Below are positions 7,639 through 12,791 of a DNA stretch of 15,386 nt, piece by piece (position 1 is the first letter of the stretch; every line of letters begins with the position of its first letter). The DNA is from Firmicutes bacterium CAG:475 (GTDB taxonomy: Bacteria > Bacillota > Clostridia > Christensenellales > CAG-917), in NCBI GenBank assembly GCA_000434435.1, contig FR895522.1, positions 1-15,386 of the forward strand, written 5' to 3'. The translations under genes and the position numbers were made by a program. The notes beneath the pieces were generated by a model. That model was not told where the DNA came from and searched no databases. It saw only the letters and a list, made by a program, of their open reading frames with translations.

Positions 7639-8055
7639 TTACAACTCCGGATACGCCTTAAACACGCTTTCGTCAAGTTTGACAAGCCTGATGAGTATCT
7701 TCAACGCCTCTTCCTCGTCCTTGAATCCGTAGGTTTTTCCGATAACTTTCCACGCGCCGTACGCATGCAAAAAATCGTACCAAAAATAACACTCGTCTTG
7801 CAATTGGAAGATTTCGAGAAAATTGAAAGTTTCGTACTTGCTCCATTTGCGCAACACCTCTATGAGTGACATAACCTCTTGATTGTCGTCGTAGCGTGCG
7901 TGAATAAATTGAAGCATGTATTTCTTCACTTCCTTGGAAAAGGTCATAACGCCTTGTTTGGCGTTTTCTATATCCTTCAAAATGAGCGCGATTTCTTCGT
8001 CGTCGCTGTGCTTTTTGAGGATTTTTTGACACGGAAATGCAAATGCGTTTGTCAT
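7639..8055 (-). CDS. Hypothetical protein, first gene of the radC-gltX unit
   Basis: A 138-residue protein that I do not recognise. It is mainly alpha-helical by composition, with an acidic, aromatic-rich C-terminal half (YETFNFLEIFQLQDECYFWYDFLHAYG around 75-101), no signal peptide and no membrane segment, so it is probably cytosolic. It reads as real because it has a good promoter with 17-base spacing directly upstream, it ends 3 bases before radC, and it supplies the radC ribbon of ribosome-binding bases. No Shine-Dalgarno precedes its ATG, which lies about 8 bases from the -10, so the transcript may be leaderless. Confidence 0.75.
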   Translation of the reverse strand: MTNAFAFPCQKILKKHSDDEEIALILKDIENAKQGVMTFSKEVKKYMLQFIHARYDDNQEVMSLIEVLRKWSKYETFNFLEIFQLQDECYFWYDFLHAYGAWKVIGKTYGFKDEEEALKILIRLVKLDESVFKAYPEL

Positions 8056-8063
8056 AATGTTAT

Positions 8064-8092
8064 ATTATAGACGATATAGAATTATAAATCAA
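8064..8092 (-). promoter_or_regulatory. Predicted promoter of the hypothetical-radC-gltX unit, probably leaderless
   Basis: Minus-strand TTGATT (8092-8087) and TATAAT (8069-8064) with a 17-base spacer. The -10 ends 8 bases before the ATG at 8055, so transcription should begin at or within a few bases of the start codon. No Shine-Dalgarno is present in between. Confidence 0.65.
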
Positions 8093-8220
8093 GGTTTTTC
8101 GCGCAAGCGCGCGCATTTAACGCGCAAACACACGTATTACGGCGACAAACCGAACGCCGAAAACTAGCGGAAATCGACGCTTTTCATGCGTTTTGATAAA
8201 AAATCAACGACAGCGACGTT

Positions 8221-8943
8221 TCAACACTCTTTTACAAACGCCGCTATCGCGCCGCACAAGACGCTTGCAAGCCGCATTTGATACTCGGTTTTTTGAAGAT
8301 TTATTTCGTCTGCGTAATTGCTCAAAAATCCGCACTCTACAATGGCAGACGGATAAGGACTACATTCCAAAATATACTTTTCGGCGCACAGCGCGCTATA
8401 CTGCCTACCGCCCTCTTTGGAATTGATTTCGACATTGAGCGCACTTTGCAACGCTTTTGCAAAGGCTTCGCCCTCTTTGCTCGATTTTGCAAAAAACGTT
8501 TGCGCGCCTCGTCTTGTAGGCATGGAATAAAAATTCATATGTATGCTGACCACGGCGCAAGGCTTGACGTCGTTGACGATTTGACCGCGGCGGAACATAT
8601 CCGCGCGTTTTTTGTTGTTCTTTACGCCGTTAAAATTGTGCATGACGTCGTTTCTTCTCGTATATACCACGTTGAATCCGCATGCACATAGCATTTCGCC
8701 CAGATATTTTGCAACGATTAGATTTATGTTTTTTTCTTCAACACCCGTTTTTGCGCCCTTAACTCCGCCGTCCTCGCCGCCGTGCCCCGCGTCTACGACG
8801 ATGGTCAGCGATTTGCTTTTTTCCTTTTTAATCGCACTTACGACAAACGGCGACGCAAAACAATACGCAAGAAAAACGGTAATCAAACCGCATGCAATCA
8901 ACAACTTTTTTCTTCTTTCGCTACGACATAATTCGACACGCAT
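8221..8943 (-). CDS. N-acetylmuramoyl-L-alanine amidase (Amidase_3, CwlD-like)
   Basis: A 240-residue zinc amidase that cuts the bond between N-acetylmuramic acid and L-Ala in peptidoglycan. A membrane anchor or signal helix lies at about 12-36, and the catalytic domain fills the rest. Zinc ligands are His54 (DAGHGGED), Glu69 (GVEEKN) and His135 (SIHMN); Glu203 (VECGFLSN) is the catalytic acid. Length and N-terminal anchor resemble CwlD, which makes muramic delta-lactam in spore cortex, but other short Amidase_3 proteins look alike. The ATG at 8943 is preferred over an upstream GTG (9009) because the protein then starts with a typical basic stretch before the hydrophobic helix. The longer frame would also read through two DnaA-box-like sites. 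No clear ribosome binding site is seen. Confidence 0.85.
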   Translation of the reverse strand: MRVELCRSERRKKLLIACGLITVFLAYCFASPFVVSAIKKEKSKSLTIVVDAGHGGEDGGVKGAKTGVEEKNINLIVAKYLGEMLCACGFNVVYTRRNDVMHNFNGVKNNKKRADMFRRGQIVNDVKPCAVVSIHMNFYSMPTRRGAQTFFAKSSKEGEAFAKALQSALNVEINSKEGGRQYSALCAEKYILECSPYPSAIVECGFLSNYADEINLQKTEYQMRLASVLCGAIAAFVKEC

Positions 8944-8989
8944 ATAGTTACAAAAGAAAACATATTCATGCAAGTATAAAAATATCACC

Positions 8990-9045
8990 TTTTCCACAAA
9001 GTTATCCACATTTTGCCCTTAAAATGTGGACAACTCGGTGGATAA
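8990..9045. promoter_or_regulatory. Symmetric cluster of four DnaA-box-like 9-mers
   Basis: TTTTCCACA (8990-8998) and TTATCCACA (9002-9010, a perfect DnaA box) read forward. TGTGGACAA (9025-9033) and GGTGGATAA (9037-9045) are inverted boxes. Both pairs have a 3-base gap and the pairs are separated by 14 bases, giving two-fold symmetry about 9017. The cluster lies in the intergenic region between the divergent amidase and PRC-barrel genes, next to an AT-rich stretch (8944-8989). No dnaA or dnaN gene is in the window. Confidence 0.6.
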
Positions 9046-9228
9046 CCCCGTTTTTTCTCATACAAAACGTATTTTTGCAGAGAGTGGTTTTTTGTCGAAA
9101 AAAGCAGTATTCTAATGCAAAATTCGACCTTTTGCGACAATATTTTCGGCAATCTATCGCCACTTTTTACGCTCCTGAAAATCATAAAAATCGCGATGAA
9201 AACATAACATCGAAACGAGGTGAAAATT

Positions 9229-10122
9229 ATGGTCGAACTCTCTTCTCTTTTATTCAAACCCGTCATCGAACGCGACACGTCAAACGTTGTCGGACGCATA
9301 AAAAATGCATATTTTTCGCAAGGTTGCACGACTATTGCATATTTTGTCGTTTCATCGTGCAAACAAGGTTGCGACGCACTGTTGCCAATCGCGGACGTTT
9401 TGTGTTTTTCAGATGCGATTGTCGTGCAAAACGACGCCAACGTCAGATGCATAGACGACGTTGATTTCACTCTATTTTCAAACGGAATCATCGGCATGGA
9501 AGTATATACGCAAAACGGTATTCTAAAAGGCAAAATTCAAAAAGTCGAATTTGCAAAAGGCGGAAAAGTTTCAAAACTCTGCACCGAAAACGAGCAATTT
9601 ACCCCTCAAAACGTTGCGTGCGTAGGCGACGTGATACTGCTCAAATCGACAAAGCAAGGCAAAGCAAAAAAAGCGGTTATACCCCGCCCCGAAAAAGAAA
9701 CGACGGTATTGGCACTGAAAGAAAACAAGAAAAAACAAATTACGGATTTATCCGACGAAAGCGTACCTCTTTTGCAAAACGAAACGGAAAAGACTGTTTC
9801 TTGTTCATCACAAGTCGACGTCGATTTTGCGCCCATTCGGCTCGCAAACGCACCGATGGCAATCAAAACAACCGCCGATTCGCCCTATTTTTCAAGCAAT
9901 GCTTTAAAGATGCTGGACGCCCCGTCAACCGAGGAGGACGGCCGCACCCCCGCACGCATTATCTCCGATTACTCTTTCTTGCTCGGCAGAGTGCTTTCTT
10001 GCAATCTAACTTCATATACCGGCGCAATAATCGCAAAGGAAGGCACGATCGTAGATGATGCCCTCGTCGAAAAATCTCGTCGCTACGGCAAACTCGTAGA
10101 CCTGGTTTTGATATCGAAATAA
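9229..10122 (+). CDS. PRC-barrel domain protein of unknown function
   Basis: A 297-residue protein without signal peptide or membrane helix. Residues 2-66 (ELSSLLFKPVIERDT, then VVGRIKNAYF) look like a PRC-barrel, a small beta-barrel found in RimM, YlmC-type proteins and photosynthetic reaction-centre H subunits. Residues 88-140 (IGMEVYTQNGILKGKIQKVEF, ending VGDVILLKS) look like a second copy. A Lys/Glu/Ser-rich linker (141-240) is probably disordered. The last 55 residues (SFLLGRVLSCNL and then YTGAIIAKEGTIVDDALVEKSRRYGKL) form a separate small domain. The ATG at 9229, with GAGG 8 bases upstream, is preferred over an in-frame GTG at 9220. Its role is unknown; it follows the DnaA-box cluster and converges on pckA. 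Confidence 0.75.
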   Translation: MVELSSLLFKPVIERDTSNVVGRIKNAYFSQGCTTIAYFVVSSCKQGCDALLPIADVLCFSDAIVVQNDANVRCIDDVDFTLFSNGIIGMEVYTQNGILKGKIQKVEFAKGGKVSKLCTENEQFTPQNVACVGDVILLKSTKQGKAKKAVIPRPEKETTVLALKENKKKQITDLSDESVPLLQNETEKTVSCSSQVDVDFAPIRLANAPMAIKTTADSPYFSSNALKMLDAPSTEEDGRTPARIISDYSFLLGRVLSCNLTSYTGAIIAKEGTIVDDALVEKSRRYGKLVDLVLISK

Positions 10123-10201
10123 GCAGACATCATGTATAAGTGCCCCTTGAATAAGTTCTGCAGCTTTCTGGGCTTGTGTTACATCTCAAATTCTTCGTTT
10201 A

Positions 10202-10307
10202 TCAACTACACTAAATAGATGAAGAACAAGAAAGAGCCTCAAAGGCAGACAGGAGCGTACTTGCTGTACGTGACTGTTTGATGGTGAGGCTCGACGCAGT
10301 TATTCGC
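10202..10307. repeat. Hairpin repeat copy 1, subtype A
   Basis: Single long hairpin, described 5' to 3' on the plus strand. The outer arm (10202-10218) is perfectly complementary to 10564-10580 at the far end of the array. P2 is GAAGAAC (10221-10227) with GTTATTC (10299-10305), holding one G-A mismatch. P3 is GAGCCTCA (10234-10241) with TGAGGCTC (10285-10292). P4 is CAGACAG with CTGTTTG. A tandem GA/GA follows. P5 is GCGTAC with GTACGT around the loop TTGCT (10261-10265). On the minus strand P3 is followed by TTTCTTGTTCTTC, as in a terminator. Confidence 0.9.
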
Positions 10308-10326
10308 TTGTATACGCGTTTACTGC

Positions 10327-10436
10327 CTCAACTGCACTAAATAGATGAAGAGCGCGAAAAAGCCCCTCAAACGGCAACCCTAATGTACACAAAGTACATG
10401 AGTTGTCGGGTGAGGGGCTTTGACAAAGCTATTCGC
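10327..10436. repeat. Hairpin repeat copy 2, subtype B
   Basis: Same architecture as its neighbours but subtype B. The left arm CAACTGCACTAAATAG is at 10329-10344. P2 is GAAGAGC (10347-10353) with GCTATTC (10428-10434). P3 is a perfect 10-bp stem, AAGCCCCTCA (10360-10369) with TGAGGGGCTT (10411-10420). P4 is CGGCAAC with GTTGTCG (10372-10378 and 10402-10408). P5 is ATGTAC with GTACAT around the loop ACAAA (10389-10393). The flanking loops are GCGAAA and TGACAAA. Minus-strand reading gives GGGGC followed by TTTTT. It has no matching right arm of its own. Confidence 0.9.
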
Positions 10437-10455
10437 ATATATAAGTGTTTTTTAA

Positions 10456-10580
10456 CTCAACTGCACTAAATAGATGAAGAACAAGAAAGAGCCTGCCAAC
10501 ATAGACAGGAGCGTACTCATTGTACGTGACTGTTTATGAGGCAGGCTCTGACGCAGTTATTCGCTATTTAGTGTAGTTGA
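10456..10580. repeat. Hairpin repeat copy 3, subtype A, overlapping the end of pckA
   Basis: The outer stem P1 pairs 10458-10473 with 10564-10579 (15 Watson-Crick pairs and one G-T), and its right arm is the last codons and stop of pckA. P2 is GAAGAAC (10476-10482) with GTTATTC (10556-10562). P3 is GAGCCTGCC (10489-10497) with GGCAGGCTC (10540-10548), different from copy 1 yet fully paired. P4 is AGACAG with CTGTTT. A tandem GA/GA follows. P5 is GCGTAC with GTACGT around the loop TCATT (10517-10521). Confidence 0.92.
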
Positions 10581-12175
10581 GGGCCGGCGGGCACAAGTGC
10601 CTTTCCATGCTCGTTCCCCTCATACTTCGCAAAGTTCTTGATGAAACGACCTGCGAGGTCTTCTGCTTTACGATTCCACTCGTTGACGTCGGCATAAGTG
10701 TCGCGCGGATCGAGGATCTCGGTGGCAACGCCATTAAGAGAAGTCGGGACTTCAAAATTGAAGTACGGAATGGTCTTCGTGGGTGCTTTTTCGATGTCGC
10801 CGTTGAGGATTGCGTCGATTATACCACGAGTATCTTTTATGGAGATACGCTTGCCCGTTCCGTTCCAACCGGTGTTGACGAGGTAGGCTTTTGCGCCGCT
10901 CTTTTGCATTTTTTTGACAAGCTCCTCTGCATACTTTGTGGGATGCAATTCAAGGAAGGCTTGACCGAAGCAAGCGGAAAACGTCGGCGTAGGCTCGGTA
11001 ATACCGCGCTCTGTACCTGCAAGTTTTGCAGTGAAACCGGAAAGGAAGTAATATTGAGTTTGTTCGGGCGTAAGGATGGACACGGGCGGCAACACTCCGA
11101 ATGCGTCTGCCGAAAGGAAGATGACGTTCTTTGCGGCGGGAGCTGCGGAAATCGGGCGCACGATGTTCTTGATGTGATCGATAGGATAAGAAACACGGGT
11201 GTTTTCGGTCACGCTCTTGTCTGCGAAATCGATCTTGCCGTTTTCGTCGAGAGTGACGTTTTCAAGCAAAGCGTTGCGCTTGATTGCGTTGTAGATGTCG
11301 GGTTCGGAATCCTTGTCGAGATTGATGACCTTTGCATAGCAACCGCCCTCGAAGTTGAACACTCCGTTGTCGTCCCAGCCGTGCTCGTCGTCACCGATGA
11401 GAAGACGTTTGGGATCGGTTGAAAGAGTGGTTTTGCCTGTACCGGAGAGTCCGAAGAAGATTGCGGTGTTTTTGCCTTCCATATCGGTGTTTGCCGAGCA
11501 GTGCATGGAAGCAATGCCTTTGAGGGGCAAATAGTAGTTCATCATGGAGAACATACCCTTCTTCATTTCGCCGCCGTACCAAGTGTTGATGATGACCTGC
11601 TCACGGCTTGTGATGTTGAACACGACCGCGGTTTCGGAGTTGAGACCGAGTTCTTTGTAGTTTTCGACTTTTGCTTTTGAAGCATTGTAGACGACAAAGT
11701 CGGGTTCGAAGTTTTCAAGTTCCTCGGCGGTGGGCTTGATGAACATATTTTTGACAAAGTGCGCTTGCCAAGCAACCTCGACAATAAAGCGGATTGCCAT
11801 ACGAGTGTCCTTGTTTGCGCCGCAGAATGCGTCTACGACAAACAATCTCTTGTTTGACAACTCTTTGACAGCGATGTCTTTGACTGCTTTCCATGCCTCT
11901 TGCGATGCGGGATGGTTGTCGTTTTTGTACTCGTCGGAAGTCCACCACACCGTGTCTTTGGAATTTTCGTCAACGACGATAAATTTATCCTTTGGTGAGC
12001 GCCCCGTGTAAACGCCGGTCATAACGTTGACTGCGCCGAGTTCGCTGACTTGTCCTTTTTCATAGCCTTCGAGAGCGGGATTTGTTTCCTCCTCGAAAAG
12101 CATCTCGTAGGACGGATTGTAAACCACTTCGGTTGTGCCGGTGATGCCGTACTTTGTCAAGTCGATGTTTTTCAT
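10568..12175 (-). CDS. pckA: Phosphoenolpyruvate carboxykinase (ATP)
   Basis: A 535-residue cytosolic enzyme interconverting oxaloacetate plus ATP and phosphoenolpyruvate plus CO2 and ADP. It serves gluconeogenesis and, in many anaerobes, runs in the carboxylating direction. The substrate-binding Arg59 is in GRSPKDK (58-64). The metal and CO2 region is WYGGEMKKGMF (199-209). The P-loop is GLSGTGKT at 242-249, followed by a GDDEHGWDD loop (261-269) typical of the ATP-dependent family; length and motifs exclude the GTP-dependent type. AGAGGT precedes the ATG. The last codons and stop lie inside the outer stem of a hairpin repeat (copy 3), so the C-terminal Gln-Leu-His is encoded by the stem arm. 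The leader contains a 12-bp palindrome. Confidence 0.96.
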   Translation of the reverse strand: MKNIDLTKYGITGTTEVVYNPSYEMLFEEETNPALEGYEKGQVSELGAVNVMTGVYTGRSPKDKFIVVDENSKDTVWWTSDEYKNDNHPASQEAWKAVKDIAVKELSNKRLFVVDAFCGANKDTRMAIRFIVEVAWQAHFVKNMFIKPTAEELENFEPDFVVYNASKAKVENYKELGLNSETAVVFNITSREQVIINTWYGGEMKKGMFSMMNYYLPLKGIASMHCSANTDMEGKNTAIFFGLSGTGKTTLSTDPKRLLIGDDEHGWDDNGVFNFEGGCYAKVINLDKDSEPDIYNAIKRNALLENVTLDENGKIDFADKSVTENTRVSYPIDHIKNIVRPISAAPAAKNVIFLSADAFGVLPPVSILTPEQTQYYFLSGFTAKLAGTERGITEPTPTFSACFGQAFLELHPTKYAEELVKKMQKSGAKAYLVNTGWNGTGKRISIKDTRGIIDAILNGDIEKAPTKTIPYFNFEVPTSLNGVATEILDPRDTYADVNEWNRKAEDLAGRFIKNFAKYEGNEHGKALVPAGPQLH

Positions 12176-12245
12176 AACATACCTCTTTTATTAATAAAAA
12201 TTTTCGTTCCGAAAGGAACATATTTCGATTTGATGCGAGCAAAAA

Positions 12246-12280
12246 GGCAATATTGCCCATTCACCCCTATTATCATTATA
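12246..12280 (-). promoter_or_regulatory. Candidate pckA promoter -10 and palindromic operator
   Basis: A perfect 12-base palindrome, GGCAATATTGCC, lies at 12246-12257, about 18 bases downstream of a TATAAT (minus strand, 12280-12275). No good -35 is found at 16-18 bases, so the promoter call is weak. In the pckA direction the palindrome is followed by five T, but as a hairpin it would have only a 4-bp stem, so an operator is more likely than an attenuator. Confidence 0.4.
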
Positions 12281-12390
12281 CATCAATTTTCTCCAAAAAA
12301 AAGTAAAATTTTATCAATATGGCAAATTAATTTGTTTTTAATAATAGGCGGTAATCAATAATTTCAACATGTTAGATTTTATCTACAATC

Positions 12391-12469
12391 AACGCGAAAG
12401 ACGCACCCAAGCGGCAACCCTAATTTACTAATTGTAAATGAGTTGTCGAGAGGGTGCGTCTGACAAAGT
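12391..12469. repeat. Hairpin repeat copy 4, subtype B, degenerate outer part
   Basis: P3 is AGACGCACCC (12399-12408) with GGGTGCGTCT (12452-12461). P4 is CGGCAAC with GTTGTCG (12412-12418 and 12442-12448). P5 is ATTTAC with GTAAAT around the loop TAATT (12429-12433). The flanking loops GCGAAA and TGACAAA are those of subtype B. P2 has drifted but keeps AAC with GTT. The usual GATGAAG and ATTCGC ends and the outer stem are missing or unrecognisable. It sits just beyond copy 5 in the 429-base gene-free stretch 12176-12604, whose remainder is the AT-rich pckA leader. Confidence 0.8.
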
Positions 12470-12482
12470 TAAATAATTAATG

Positions 12483-12611
12483 ATTATAATTTGCTAAACG
12501 GATGAAGAACAAGAAAGAGCCACTTGAACGGAAGCCCTAATGTACATATAGTACATGAACTGACGGACAAGTGGCTCTGACGCAGTTATTCGCCGTTTAG
12601 CGAATTATAAT
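12483..12611. repeat. Hairpin repeat copy 5, subtype A frame with subtype B apex
   Basis: The outer stem P1 pairs 12483-12501 with 12593-12611: 18 Watson-Crick pairs and one G-T out of 19. The right arm covers the stop codon of the 58-residue membrane protein gene. P2 is GAAGAAC (12504-12510) with GTTATTC (12585-12591). P3 is AGAGCCACTTG (12516-12526) with CAAGTGGCTCT (12568-12578). P4 is CGGAAG with CTGACG, containing a tandem GA/GA. P5 is ATGTAC with GTACAT around the loop ATATA (12546-12550). P2 and the internal loops are subtype A, and the apical CCCTA-type hairpin is subtype B. Confidence 0.92.
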
Positions 12612-12781
12612 TTGTGGGTGCGCTCCATATGATCGTAGTGCCCCTTCATCTTCTTGTAAAACCAATAGATGAATTTCATGTCGAGGTTGAACCAGTAAAC
12701 AGTGAACGTGATGAGGAAGAAAAGAAGCAAAACTGCTGCGATGCTTCCGAGCACGATACCGACGATTGCTCCTGTACTCAT
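12605..12781 (-). CDS. 58-residue single-pass membrane protein, dehydratase operon
   Basis: A small protein beginning MSTGAIVGIVLGSIAAVLLL, with one strong membrane helix at about 5-30. A basic, aromatic cytosolic or peripheral tail (KFIYWFYKKMKGHYDHMERTHK region) follows. It is a real gene by context: AGGAGG overlaps the stop codon of the activator gene, the gap is 10 bases, and the reading frame ends inside the outer stem of hairpin repeat copy 5. It is the last gene of the 2-hydroxyacyl-CoA dehydratase operon. I do not recognise the family. A role in anchoring or in electron supply to the activator would be a guess. Confidence 0.75.
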   Translation of the reverse strand: MSTGAIVGIVLGSIAAVLLLFFLITFTVYWFNLDMKFIYWFYKKMKGHYDHMERTHKL

Positions 12782-12791
12782 AATTGCCTCC

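Noticed and set aside
8100..8190. GC-rich palindromes (CGCGCAAGCGCG and CGGCG with CGCCG) as a terminator for the amidase gene
   Set aside because: Neither is followed by a T tract in the amidase direction, so they are only noted as short palindromes.
10202..10580. CRISPR array
   Set aside because: The repeating units are long hairpins of about 90-110 bases with variation inside the stems, in A-B-A order. There are no short identical repeats with uniform spacers and no cas genes.
10202..10580. Retron msr-msd or group II intron remnant
   Set aside because: No reverse transcriptase is in the window, and the single unbranched hairpin lacks the conserved domain features of either element.
12176..12240. 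Short hairpin GTTCC-TTTC-GGAAC in the pckA leader as an attenuator
   Set aside because: The stem has only 5 bp, it is not followed by a T run, and no alternative antiterminator pairing was found.
10202..12611. Integron attC sites, which are also folded, variable and found at gene ends
   Set aside because: The GTTRRRY and RYYYAAC core sites are absent at the stem ends, no integrase is present, and the genes involved are core metabolic genes and not cassettes.
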